The notes under the pieces: generated by a model | Told to the model about the DNA's origin: nothing | Seen by the model: the letters and a program-made list of their open reading frames with translations, nothing else | Databases searched by the model: none | Origin: Parvibacillus sp035426385 | GTDB taxonomy: Bacteria; Bacteroidota; Bacteroidia; Chitinophagales; Saprospiraceae | Length of the DNA: 64,000 bases | Reading direction: 5' to 3' | NCBI GenBank assembly: GCA_035426385.1 | Contig: DAOLZQ010000006.1 | Location: 18,152 to 82,151 of the forward strand | In this document: positions 1 to 8,282 of the stretch, piece after piece | Layout: each line of letters opens with the position of its first letter | Numbering within the stretch: the first letter of the stretch is position 1 | Program-made: the position numbers and the translations under genes

Positions 1-413
1 ATTTCCTTCTTATTGTTAAGGATTATCTCTTGCAACTTATGCATTTGACCCCGAAGCTTTGAAATCTGTTGCTCCATTTTACTGAGGTTATTTTTCAGAT
101 CCTCAACATATGACTTTAGGATACCAATGGGATCTATTTGTACAAAAATTCCTGTGATCCAGCGCATTACACTTTTGTACATGTACCATACCAGATTACG
201 CATCTTAGGATCGAGGACCATATAGATAATGGCGCCTAAGACCAGTAATAGTCCTGCTAAATATAGTGTATTAGAAGCCAAAGTGATGAGAGTAGGAAGT
301 ATTCGATACAACACTAAAGCAAGTGCAGCCAAAACTCCTATGCCAATAAAGAGGCCTGTTTTACCCTCAGGTCGTTGCCAAAAAGTCTTAGACTTAAATG
401 ATTCATTATCCAT
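1..413 (-). CDS. Membrane protein with C-terminal coiled coil, partial
   Basis: The gene starts at the ATG whose reverse complement lies at 411-413 and reads leftward out of the window, so the C-terminus is missing. About 137 residues are visible, beginning MDNESFKSK. Two hydrophobic stretches (about residues 20-38 and 48-67) look like membrane helices; after them come a short basic segment and a heptad-like region rich in Lys, Glu and Gln that looks like a coiled coil. No family is recognised. It lies 6 bases downstream of the coiled-coil protein at 420-1109 on the same strand, so the two are probably co-transcribed and may form one envelope-associated complex; that is inference from spacing and shared coiled-coil character. 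Confidence 0.7.
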   Translation of the reverse strand, partial: MDNESFKSKTFWQRPEGKTGLFIGIGVLAALALVLYRILPTLITLASNTLYLAGLLLVLGAIIYMVLDPKMRNLVWYMYKSVMRWITGIFVQIDPIGILKSYVEDLKNNLSKMEQQISKLRGQMHKLQEIILNNKKE

Positions 414-419
414 TGATAT

Positions 420-1109
420 TTATTTAATATAGGTTTTTATTCGGTCGATATCGCCCTTGATTTTCTCAGTAAGGGATTTGTAAGTAGTCATAAAATTAGC
501 CTTTGCAGTTTCAATTTTCTCTTGTGACTTCCCAATATCATCCTTGAGACTTGTAAGCTGGCTTTGATGTTCTTTGATTTCATTTTCCAATTTTGTCATC
601 TGCTCAGTCTTACTCTGTATCTGGTCACTGAGTTGTTTCATATCATTCTTGCGCGTATCAATTTGCTTATTCCACTGTGCATCCACGGCATCGTTAAAAT
701 TATTGGACTCCGCTTCTAAAACAGTCAAATATTTTCCGGCACTTTGGACTAAGATATCTGCATTTATTCCGGAGGCCTGAGCACCGGCGTATGCACTTAA
801 GAACCGCGTTCGCTCATCCATACTAATATTTGCCAAAGCTTCTAAAGCTTTTTTAAACTCCAAATAATCAAATCCAGGCTGATTATTCTTCTCCAAACTA
901 TCAAACAACACTTTATAGAATTGATCTGTATAGGAACCAGGTATTGTACCAGGTGCTGAATTTTTATCTATTGATTCTACAGAACTCACTGAAACGCTAT
1001 TAGATTGATCAGTGCTGGTCGAAGTGCCGGAAGTTGAAGTGTTATCTAAATTAGAATTGCCCGAATCAACAACAAAAATAGATTTCATTCTATTAAAAAA
1101 ATCACTCAT
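420..1109 (-). CDS. Hypothetical coiled-coil protein
   Basis: 229 residues, no signal peptide or membrane segment. The N-terminal 55 residues are Ser/Thr/Asn-rich and low in complexity. Residues about 60-130 look globular and helical and contain a short run similar to acidic TerB-like helical domains, but I cannot assign a family. Residues about 145-225 form a long Lys/Glu/Gln-rich coiled coil. The gene precedes the membrane protein at 1-413 by 6 bases on the same strand, which suggests one operon. Function unknown; a scaffold or membrane-associated structural role is the most that can be inferred. Confidence 0.65.
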   Translation of the reverse strand: MSDFFNRMKSIFVVDSGNSNLDNTSTSGTSTSTDQSNSVSVSSVESIDKNSAPGTIPGSYTDQFYKVLFDSLEKNNQPGFDYLEFKKALEALANISMDERTRFLSAYAGAQASGINADILVQSAGKYLTVLEAESNNFNDAVDAQWNKQIDTRKNDMKQLSDQIQSKTEQMTKLENEIKEHQSQLTSLKDDIGKSQEKIETAKANFMTTYKSLTEKIKGDIDRIKTYIK

Positions 1110-1305
1110 ATGCAGCTTTTACCCATACTAAACAACAATGTTAATAAATAATTCAGGTACTTGAACTAAAAAAGACCAAAATACAACAATCACATATAAA
1201 ATTAATGGATACCAAGACTAAACAGGAAGGGACAATTGGAAATCAATTGAAACAATTTTCAAGTTTAAGTTATTAACAAATATTATAAATCAAAACGTAA
1301 ATCTT

Positions 1306-1773
1306 ATGAAATTGGCCAATCTCTTTACATTACTATTGACTGCAGGATTAATGCTGACAGCCTGCAAGAATGAAACTACACCTTCTGTTAAAATGGAAAC
1401 TACGGCACCGATCGATGATCAAATGGTCATAGACACCTTCTCAACTATACCTGGTGAGATCAAAAACTGCTCTTGTATGTTGGGAAACAGTTCAGACGAG
1501 ATCAGTAATGGTAAATATGTATTTGTGGATGATAATGCCTCTATAGCATTTATGAAGATAAAAGGAAACATGGAAACTTTAAAGCTGAGTCAGAGAGATA
1601 CTACAGATAGTGGAAGTAAAAAGATCTTTGGTAATGATAATTACCAGGTTACAGTAGAACTTAGCCCAAAGACAAATGGAAATACCAAATCACAGGTAAA
1701 CGGAACTATAAAAGTGCTTCGCAATGATAGGAAGGAAGTCACTCTGACTGTTCAAGGAACATGTGGTTGTTAA
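1306..1773 (+). CDS. Small hypothetical lipoprotein
   Basis: 155 residues with a lipoprotein signal peptide: a hydrophobic segment at residues 5-17 ends in the lipobox LTAC, placing the lipidated cysteine at residue 20. The mature part has paired cysteines near residues 57-59 (CSC) and at the extreme C-terminus (CGC), which could form disulfides or bind metal. The remainder is beta-rich and polar. The protein would be anchored in the periplasm or outer membrane. No family recognised. It stands alone between the divergent coiled-coil operon and merR. Confidence 0.7.
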   Translation: MKLANLFTLLLTAGLMLTACKNETTPSVKMETTAPIDDQMVIDTFSTIPGEIKNCSCMLGNSSDEISNGKYVFVDDNASIAFMKIKGNMETLKLSQRDTTDSGSKKIFGNDNYQVTVELSPKTNGNTKSQVNGTIKVLRNDRKEVTLTVQGTCGC

Positions 1774-1825
1774 CCAACATCATATAGTTAAATGCACATA
1801 TAAGAAAAATTTTCATATAAATCTT

Positions 1826-1854
1826 TTGCTTGTTAAAGGAATTGTTTAGTTTTG
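1826..1854 (+). promoter_or_regulatory. Bacteroidota-type promoter of merR
   Basis: TAGTTTTG at 1847-1854 matches the TAnnTTTG -7 element of the primary sigma factor in Bacteroidota, and a TTG at 1826-1828 lies 18 bases upstream as a -33 element. The expected start of transcription is near 1860, giving a leader of about 60 bases for the MerR gene. Confidence 0.5.
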
Positions 1855-1920
1855 TCGTGCAACCAGTTGAAAACAAATGGAATCTAAGTGTTTCCCAAAA
1901 GCATTTAGTAGCCTGAAAAT

Positions 1921-2259
1921 ATGGAAAACAGTATTTTAACAGACGAAAAACTATACTACTCGATTAGCGAAGTAGCGGAGTACTTTAATGTCTCTACCTC
2001 GCTCATTAGGTACTGGGAAACTGAATTTACCTTCTTACGACCTCATAAGAATAGCAAGGGTGATCGTCGATTTACCCGCGCAAACATCGATCAAATCCAG
2101 ATCATATTCGATTTGGTAAAGGAAAGGGGGTTTACACTTGAAGGAGCAAAAAAAGAGATCCGAGAGAGTAAGAAAAGGCTACAGACCAAACAAAAGCTAA
2201 CTAATAAGTTGAAGAGTTTGAAACTCCAAATGGAAAAGTGGAGAGACCAATTAGACTAA
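1921..2259 (+). CDS. MerR-family transcriptional regulator
   Basis: 112 residues. Residues 11-80 form a MerR winged helix-turn-helix: YYSISEVAEYFNVSTSLIRYW is split across the recognition region, followed by the typical RRFT segment and an IDQIQIIFDLVKERGFTL helix. The C-terminal 30 residues are a Lys-rich coiled coil, as in the dimerisation helix of the family. There is no effector-binding domain and no cysteine, so it is not an obvious metal sensor. Short single-domain MerR proteins of this kind are common in Bacteroidota; the target genes are not evident here. It has its own promoter upstream and a strong terminator downstream, so it appears monocistronic. Confidence 0.85.
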   Translation: MENSILTDEKLYYSISEVAEYFNVSTSLIRYWETEFTFLRPHKNSKGDRRFTRANIDQIQIIFDLVKERGFTLEGAKKEIRESKKRLQTKQKLTNKLKSLKLQMEKWRDQLD

Positions 2260-2270
2260 ATTTTAGTAAA

Positions 2271-2313
2271 AAGAAAAAGCCTTTAAAGTTAGTTACTCTA
2301 AAGGCTTTTTCTT
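2271..2313. terminator. Bidirectional rho-independent terminator between merR and hppA
   Basis: A perfect 15-bp inverted repeat (2271-2285 with 2299-2313) encloses a 13-base loop. The arms carry an A-run on the left and a T-run on the right, so the hairpin can end transcription of both the rightward merR and the leftward hppA. Confidence 0.85.
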
Positions 2314-2331
2314 TTAGTCTACCGGATTAGC

Positions 2332-4560
2332 TTAATTCGGCTTAACCGGTAAGTCCTTTTGCATCATTTCGATTTTATCGGCTTTACCCATATCCTGGTT
2401 GTGTTGCGTTTTTAACTCATTAGTACCTAACATTGGTGCAATGACTAATCCCACTAGACAGGTCAATTTGATCAAGATATTCATTGAAGGACCTGAGGTG
2501 TCTTTGAATGGATCACCTACAGTATCACCTGTGACAGCAGCCTTATGCGCATCAGAACCTTTATAAGTCATTTCTCCGTCTATCAATACGCCGGCTTCAA
2601 ATGATTTCTTAGCATTATCCCATGCACCGCCTGCATTGTTCTGGAAGATTGCCCATAGTACACCTGATACAGTCACACCAGCCATATAAGATCCCAGACA
2701 TTCTGCTCCCATAATCAAAGCAACAATAATGGGTGTAATAATGGTAATAGCACCGGGAAGTAACATCTCTCGAAGTGCAGCCTTGGTTGATATTTCAACA
2801 CAATGACCATATTCAGGCACTGCTGTTCCTTCTAGGATACCCGGAATTTCTCTGAACTGACGACGAACTTCCTTAACCATTTCCATAGCAGCTTTACCTA
2901 CCGAGGCCATGGCAAGAGCAGAAAATACTACCGGAATCATAGCCCCTATAAACAAAGCTGCAAGAACATCAGCCTTGAAGATGTTGATACCATCTATGCC
3001 TGTAAAGGTGACATAAGCTGCAAATAGGCCCAGTGCGGTTAAAGCAGCGGAAGCAATAGCGAAGCCCTTGCCAATAGCTGCCGTAGTATTACCTACGGAG
3101 TCAAGAATGTCGGTACGCATCCGAACTTCCTTGGGCAAATTACTCATTTCAGCTATACCACCTGCATTATCAGCGATAGGGCCAAAACCGTCTATTGCCA
3201 ACTGCATTGCAGTAGTAGCCATCATGGCGGAGGCTGCAATAGCCACACCATAAAATCCCGCTAATGAATAAGTAGACCATATCGCACCTGCAAAGAGAAG
3301 TATGGGACCCAGTGTTGACATCATTCCCGTAGAAAGTCCAGCTATAATGTTAGTAGCAGCACCTGTCGCAGACTTCTGTACGATATCTCTCACTGGCTTT
3401 TTATTTAGGCCGGTGTAGTATTCTGTAAGGTAAGAAATGGCACCTCCTACTACAAGTCCGATTAGCACTGAATAGAATACATTCATTGGAGTAATGTGAA
3501 CCAGTTCAGACACACCAAAAAACTTCATAGACATATCAGCCGGCAGTAGCCAGGGTATAATGAAAAAAGAAGAAATGGCAGTCAATATAATTGCGCCCCA
3601 GTTACCTCTGTTTAGTGCACTTTGTACAGCACCCTCTGATATTTTATCTTCTGATACCTTTACAAAGAAGGTACCAATAATTGAAAAAATTATTCCTAAC
3701 CCGGCAATTAAAACCGGCAATAATATAGGTCCAAGACCTTTGAACTGGTCAGTAACCTGACCGCCCATATCGCGTATCAAATAATTTCCAAGTACCATAG
3801 CAGCCAGCATAGTGGCAACATATGAGCCAAATAAATCTGCACCCATACCTGCAACGTCTCCTACATTATCTCCCACATTATCAGCTATTGTAGCTGGATT
3901 TCGGGGATCATCCTCCGGAATGCCGGCTTCTACCTTACCTACTAGGTCTGCTCCTACATCAGCGGCCTTGGTATATATACCACCACCTACTCTAGCGAAA
4001 AGCGCAATAGACTCAGCACCAAGAGAAAAACCAGCTAAGGTCTCCAGTAGTCGGGTCATCTGCACAGTCGTATCCCATACTCCACCCTGTAACCAAATAA
4101 ATAATATTGCAAAAAGTGAACTCAAGCCAAATACGGCCAGACCAGCTACTCCAAGACCCATTACAGTACCTCCGGTGAAGGATACTTTCAGTGCCTTAGA
4201 CAAACTCGTCCTGGCAGCCTCTGTGGTACGGACATTGGCGGCAGTAGCCACACGCATTCCAATAAAGCCAGCTACACCGCTACATATTGCACCAATAACA
4301 AATGCAATTACAATAAACCAATGACTGGTATTAGTATAGAAAGATAAAAATCCTAATGCAATCCCCGCTAATACGACGTAAATAGCTAAAATACGATATT
4401 CCGCTTTTAGGAAAGCCATAGCTCCTTCTCTGATGTGACGCGCAATTGTTATCATCGTATCATTGCCCTGATCTTGTTTATTGACCCAAATAAATTGAGT
4501 GTACATATATATGAGGGCTATGACACCAAAGAGAGGTAGTAAAAAGACTAATGATTCCAT
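2332..4560 (-). CDS. hppA: Membrane-bound ion-pumping pyrophosphatase
   Basis: Hydrolyses cytoplasmic pyrophosphate and pumps H+ or Na+ across the inner membrane. I start it at the ATG at 4560 (MESLVFLLPLFG), which begins directly with the first membrane helix and gives 742 residues; a 31-residue upstream extension in the same frame is polar, Cys-containing and unlike the family. About 16 membrane helices are visible. Substrate-site motifs are present: DVGADLVGKVE and the Asp-rich DNVGDNVGDVAG around residues 195-245, and GDTVGDPFKDTSGPS near the C-terminus. The segment GNTTAAIGKGFA has alanine where K+-independent enzymes have lysine, pointing to the K+-dependent subfamily. The pumped ion cannot be decided by eye. 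It is monocistronic with a shared terminator at its 3' end. Confidence 0.95.
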   Translation of the reverse strand: MESLVFLLPLFGVIALIYMYTQFIWVNKQDQGNDTMITIARHIREGAMAFLKAEYRILAIYVVLAGIALGFLSFYTNTSHWFIVIAFVIGAICSGVAGFIGMRVATAANVRTTEAARTSLSKALKVSFTGGTVMGLGVAGLAVFGLSSLFAILFIWLQGGVWDTTVQMTRLLETLAGFSLGAESIALFARVGGGIYTKAADVGADLVGKVEAGIPEDDPRNPATIADNVGDNVGDVAGMGADLFGSYVATMLAAMVLGNYLIRDMGGQVTDQFKGLGPILLPVLIAGLGIIFSIIGTFFVKVSEDKISEGAVQSALNRGNWGAIILTAISSFFIIPWLLPADMSMKFFGVSELVHITPMNVFYSVLIGLVVGGAISYLTEYYTGLNKKPVRDIVQKSATGAATNIIAGLSTGMMSTLGPILLFAGAIWSTYSLAGFYGVAIAASAMMATTAMQLAIDGFGPIADNAGGIAEMSNLPKEVRMRTDILDSVGNTTAAIGKGFAIASAALTALGLFAAYVTFTGIDGINIFKADVLAALFIGAMIPVVFSALAMASVGKAAMEMVKEVRRQFREIPGILEGTAVPEYGHCVEISTKAALREMLLPGAITIITPIIVALIMGAECLGSYMAGVTVSGVLWAIFQNNAGGAWDNAKKSFEAGVLIDGEMTYKGSDAHKAAVTGDTVGDPFKDTSGPSMNILIKLTCLVGLVIAPMLGTNELKTQHNQDMGKADKIEMMQKDLPVKPN

Positions 4561-4691
4561 ATAATTTAAACTATTAATTTTCGTTTTAGAATGGTCGAGA
4601 TCAAGGGTACATAAAGGCATTCGAAAAAACCCACACCTTGAAAACGGGTGCAAAACTACACTTAATCCTAAATATTACAAAATTACCCCAC

Positions 4692-5411
4692 TTATCTGGG
4701 TGATTCCTTCTCTTTAGGTGCTTGAAAAGCATCTAAAACGATTACAATTTCACCTTTGGTCGGTATTTTACCTGATTCCAGTTCGATAAGTAATTCGCCT
4801 AAAGTGCCTGCATGACAATGCTCATGAATCTTAGATATTTCTCTGATGATGGCTGCCTTCCGCTCAGGACCGGCATGCTCCCCTAGTTCGCGAATGCATT
4901 TTATAAGACGAAATGGTGATTCGTATAAGACAACTGTTTGTGGTGAGGCAGTTATAATTTTAAGTCGGGTCATTCTTCCCTTTTTATGGGGCAAGAATCC
5001 TTCAAAATAAAACTTATCTACAGGTAGTCCACTCATGACGAGGGCGGGAATAAGAGCTGTCGCACCAGGTAAGCATGTATAAGGGATCTTAGCTTCATTG
5101 CATTCTCGTGCAAGAAGAAATCCAGGGTCAGAGATACCAGGTGTTCCTGCATCAGAAATCAGCGCTATATCAGTGCCGGACTTTAATAATGATACGATTC
5201 CAGCTAAGGCCTGATGTTCATTGAAAGAATGAAAAGCACGCATGGGAGTTGTAATCTCATATTTCTTCAACAGTACGCCGGAGGTGCGAGTATCTTCAGC
5301 ATATATAAATGCAACCTCTCGCAATATCCTAAGTGAGCGCAGCGTGATGTCTTCGAGATTTCCAATAGGTGTAGGGACGAAGTATAAAGTGCCGAGCTGG
5401 CTTTCAAGCAT
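4692..5411 (-). CDS. rsmI: 16S rRNA 2'-O-methyltransferase (C1402)
   Basis: 239 residues. RsmI methylates the 2'-OH of C1402 in the 16S rRNA decoding centre using S-adenosylmethionine. The tetrapyrrole-methylase fold is clear: N-terminal LYFVPTPIGNLEDIT, the AEDTR motif, the FHSFNEH segment, the SAM loop ISDAGTPGISDPG, and LPGATA. Length is slightly short of E. coli RsmI (about 286), as the C-terminal extension is trimmed; this is common in Bacteroidota. The start overlaps the end of purS by 8 bases, indicating translational coupling within an operon pssA-purS-rsmI. Confidence 0.93.
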   Translation of the reverse strand: MLESQLGTLYFVPTPIGNLEDITLRSLRILREVAFIYAEDTRTSGVLLKKYEITTPMRAFHSFNEHQALAGIVSLLKSGTDIALISDAGTPGISDPGFLLARECNEAKIPYTCLPGATALIPALVMSGLPVDKFYFEGFLPHKKGRMTRLKIITASPQTVVLYESPFRLIKCIRELGEHAGPERKAAIIREISKIHEHCHAGTLGELLIELESGKIPTKGEIVIVLDAFQAPKEKESPR

Positions 5412-5655
5412 TGTGAACAGTGAAGGAGAAGCTCTCCATTATCTTATTGGCCAATAACTTATTACAGGCTTCCTCGACTAAAGCACGGGCAGCGTCTTCA
5501 TCTTCAGCCTCCAGTTCCATCTGGATGTGCTTACCCACTCTCACATTTGAAACCCCCATGATTCCCATGTGTGGCATATTGCCTGCTACAGTTTTACCTT
5601 GTGGATCGAGCAATTCCCTGAGCGGCATGACATCTATCTCAGCAATAAATTTCAT
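5404..5655 (-). CDS. purS: Phosphoribosylformylglycinamidine synthase, PurS subunit
   Basis: PurS is the small bridging subunit of three-component FGAM synthetase (PurS, PurQ, small PurL) in de novo purine synthesis. From the ATG at 5655 (MKFIAEIDVMP) the product has 83 residues, the normal PurS length; an earlier in-frame start at 5673 would add MSKFNM and overlap pssA by 14 bases. Family signs are the DPQGKTVAGN segment, the GVSNVRVGKHIQMELEAED strand pattern and the helix EDAARALVEEACNKLLAN. It fits the small-type PurL encoded at 18243-20465. Its 3' end overlaps rsmI. No purQ is in the window. Confidence 0.9.
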   Translation of the reverse strand: MKFIAEIDVMPLRELLDPQGKTVAGNMPHMGIMGVSNVRVGKHIQMELEAEDEDAARALVEEACNKLLANKIMESFSFTVHNA

Positions 5656-5659
5656 CATA

Positions 5660-6367
5660 TTAAATTTTGACAAAGTTAGAAATAATCGATAAAAAGGTAT
5701 AAGCTACTATGGTCGCTGACAGTGCTAGGACCGGATAGAAAACTAACAAAGCAAGTGAAATACCCGCCAAACTCATAAAATAAGGATTAAGCAAAGAAGA
5801 TTTGGTGAATTTCAATTTGAAATGCTTCAATCTACAGTTCATAATCCAAGTAAAGTAAAGTACCGAAACAATAGTCACCCATGGGTGCTGTAAATAACCG
5901 ATCAGCCTTTCATCACCATATCTGAGAATAAGTAGTAATCCAAAAAAGTACATTGCCATGGGCGGAGTAGGCATTCCGAAAAAACTGTCTTTTTGATCTG
6001 TAGAGAGATTGAACTTAGCTAACCGATATGCCGCACTGGCAGTAAGGACAAATACCCATAAATAGCTCCATAGATTACTTATCATAGTGACACGGAGGTC
6101 TATAGTGGATGCATATCCTAACAATACATACGCAATAGCTGCGGGTGCTACTCCAAAGGAAACAACATCAGCCAGTGAATCTAATTGTACCCCAAGTGGG
6201 CTATCCACCTTAAGGGCTCTAGCAACCATGCCATCCAAAAAATCACATAAGAGTGAAACGCCGTGGAATATCAACGCAAACTCAAAACGTTCGTGCAATA
6301 TGAAAACAATGGAGATACATCCACTAATCAAATTGAGCAAAGTCAGTATATTAGGCAATGATTTCAA
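5660..6367 (-). CDS. pssA: CDP-diacylglycerol--serine O-phosphatidyltransferase
   Basis: 235 residues, inner-membrane enzyme that joins CDP-diacylglycerol and serine to give phosphatidylserine, the precursor of phosphatidylethanolamine. The CDP-alcohol phosphotransferase signature D-G-x2-A-R-x8-G-x3-D-x3-D is intact at about residues 44-66 (starting DGMVAR and ending LDSLAD). The N-terminal PNILTLLNLISGC helix is typical, and about seven membrane segments follow. It appears to be first in a leftward pssA-purS-rsmI operon. A phosphatidylserine decarboxylase is not in the window. Confidence 0.93.
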   Translation of the reverse strand: MKSLPNILTLLNLISGCISIVFILHERFEFALIFHGVSLLCDFLDGMVARALKVDSPLGVQLDSLADVVSFGVAPAAIAYVLLGYASTIDLRVTMISNLWSYLWVFVLTASAAYRLAKFNLSTDQKDSFFGMPTPPMAMYFFGLLLILRYGDERLIGYLQHPWVTIVSVLYFTWIMNCRLKHFKLKFTKSSLLNPYFMSLAGISLALLVFYPVLALSATIVAYTFLSIISNFVKI

Positions 6368-6443
6368 CGTACAGATTTGTATTTGGCCACAAAATAGATT
6401 TTTTAGCGTTCATAATTAACATGTACTATAAATCCGTTAAAAA

Positions 6444-8282
6444 TTGAGTTTATTATTTAGGTTGATGCTCTTGTTTCTATGGATTATTCCATTAGAATGG
6501 GTCACAGCACAGACGAATGACGACTGCTCTAATGCCATATTGCTGAATGATGTAGTTAATTACTGTTCAGAATATGCTGAATTCAACAATATTAAAGCTA
6601 CCCCCTCAGGAATACCGGAGACCATCTGCATCCCAAATGAACTGACGGCTCGGGATGTCTGGTTTAGTTTCATTGCTGTAAATAACTTTCTAAATATAAG
6701 AGTAACAGGAGCTGAGCCTGGGAATATGAATGGAACATTGACCTCCCCTCAATTAACCATATACAGTGGAGATTGTAACAATCTAACCGAAATAACGTGT
6801 TCTTCAGATGCCTTTGATAAAAATTTCGTTGAATTATCTATTGGACCTCTAACTCTTGGCCAAAAATATTTTATATGTATTAGTGCCCGAAATGATGCGG
6901 TGGGAACATTTCAGTTGTGTCTAAATAATTACAATCTAACCTTCACTCCTAAAAGTGATTGTCCGGACAGTCGGGTATTGTGTGATAAATCAGCTGTGTT
7001 GATCGAACATGTTACCGGTCAGGGTATAGATCAAAATGAATTGCCTGCGGGAACTTGTCTAAGAAAGGAAACTTCTTCCTCATGGTTTAGATGGACTTGT
7101 AAGACTTCCGGCACACTAACATTTACTTTGACACCTATACAATCGGAAGATGATATTGATTTTGGCCTATTCGAGCTTCCGGGCGGTATTGATGATTGTG
7201 CGGGAAAGAAAATGATCCGATGCGAAGCAGCAGGAGAGAATGTGGGTGAACCAATTAGTAATTGGATTCAATGTACCGGGGCTACTGGGTTAAGACTTAC
7301 AAGTAATGATACCAATGAAGATCCGGGTTGTCAAAATGGCAATGATAATTGGGTAAAGTATATTGATATGGTGCAAGGAAAAAGCTATTCCCTATTAGTC
7401 AATAATTATTCTAACAGTGGTCAAGGTTACTTTTTAGAGTTTGGCGGTACAGGCACTTTTCTCGGAGCTGAAGCATTTTTCGATATTTTACCAGAGACAC
7501 AGTGTTACGAAGACTCCTTATTATTTACTGATGTTTCTCTTCAGCCCACTGACAAAATAATTAGTTGGGATTGGAACTTTGGAAAAAATGTAAATCCAAA
7601 CACTTATTCAGGATCAAACCCACCTAAAATCAAATATGACAGACCAGGTTATAAATCTATTCTCCTCACTATCCATTCTGAAGAAGGATGTGTCAATACA
7701 CAGAGAAAGACTATCCTTATGAGATGTTGCATTGACCCGCTGGAAGTAAAGATAGAAGCTGATCCACTCACAGTTGATTTGGGTAATTCGATAGATCTCA
7801 ATGCCATCACACTCAATGCCATAGGCAATGTCACTTATAGTTGGACTCCGGAGAATATTTTAACAGGTTGCTTTGACTGTCCTTCTACCTCAGCACTACC
7901 ACTCAGAGACATAACTTTTGCTATTCTTACTCAAGATGAAAAAGGGTGTACTTCTGAAGACACCCTCTCAATTCGCGTTGAAAACAATTATAAAATCTTT
8001 GTACCCAATGTATTCACACCGAACCACGATGGTACTAATGATCGATTTACGATTTTCACCAATCAGGCTGCAAAATCCGTTCGTAAACTCTTAATATTCA
8101 ATCGTTGGGGAGCTTGCGTATATGAAGGGTATGATTTCCCACCCAATGATGAGCACTATGGTTGGGATGGATACTTTAAGGGTCAAAAATGCAATCCCGG
8201 AGTATTTGCATTTTATACCATAGTAGAATTCCTGAATGGCGAAACCATTGTCAAGAAAGGCTCAATTACTCTAATCGACTGA
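6444..8282 (+). CDS. Secreted protein with PKD-like region and T9SS type B sorting domain
   Basis: 612 residues. The start is TTG at 6444 or ATG at 6465; both precede a short signal peptide ending near VTAQ. The mature N-terminal part has two Cys-rich beta-sandwich modules beginning NDDCSNAILL and SDCPDSRVLCDKS. Around residues 340-430 there is a PKD-like domain (WDWNFGKNVNP, then RPGYKSILLTIHSEEGC). The C-terminal 90 residues are a CHU_C/gliding-motility domain: VPNVFTPNHDGTNDRF, FNRWG, GWDGYFKGQ and a final GSITLID. This domain directs export through the type IX system. Likely surface-exposed or released, with an adhesion role as a guess. It ends 12 bases inside the convergent aminopeptidase gene. 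Confidence 0.85.
   Translation: MSLLFRLMLLFLWIIPLEWVTAQTNDDCSNAILLNDVVNYCSEYAEFNNIKATPSGIPETICIPNELTARDVWFSFIAVNNFLNIRVTGAEPGNMNGTLTSPQLTIYSGDCNNLTEITCSSDAFDKNFVELSIGPLTLGQKYFICISARNDAVGTFQLCLNNYNLTFTPKSDCPDSRVLCDKSAVLIEHVTGQGIDQNELPAGTCLRKETSSSWFRWTCKTSGTLTFTLTPIQSEDDIDFGLFELPGGIDDCAGKKMIRCEAAGENVGEPISNWIQCTGATGLRLTSNDTNEDPGCQNGNDNWVKYIDMVQGKSYSLLVNNYSNSGQGYFLEFGGTGTFLGAEAFFDILPETQCYEDSLLFTDVSLQPTDKIISWDWNFGKNVNPNTYSGSNPPKIKYDRPGYKSILLTIHSEEGCVNTQRKTILMRCCIDPLEVKIEADPLTVDLGNSIDLNAITLNAIGNVTYSWTPENILTGCFDCPSTSALPLRDITFAILTQDEKGCTSEDTLSIRVENNYKIFVPNVFTPNHDGTNDRFTIFTNQAAKSVRKLLIFNRWGACVYEGYDFPPNDEHYGWDGYFKGQKCNPGVFAFYTIVEFLNGETIVKKGSITLID

Noticed and set aside
1233..1249. Two CAATTG hexamers five bases apart upstream of the small lipoprotein
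   Set aside because: Hexamer is self-palindromic and common in AT-rich DNA; no other support for an operator.
3812..4324. 170-residue ORF on the + strand
   Set aside because: It is the antisense shadow of hppA; Pro/Ser/Ala-rich with no motif, and hppA is certain.
4561..4653. 31-residue N-terminal extension of hppA
   Set aside because: Polar and Cys-containing, unlike any pyrophosphatase N-terminus; the ATG at 4560 begins the first membrane helix.
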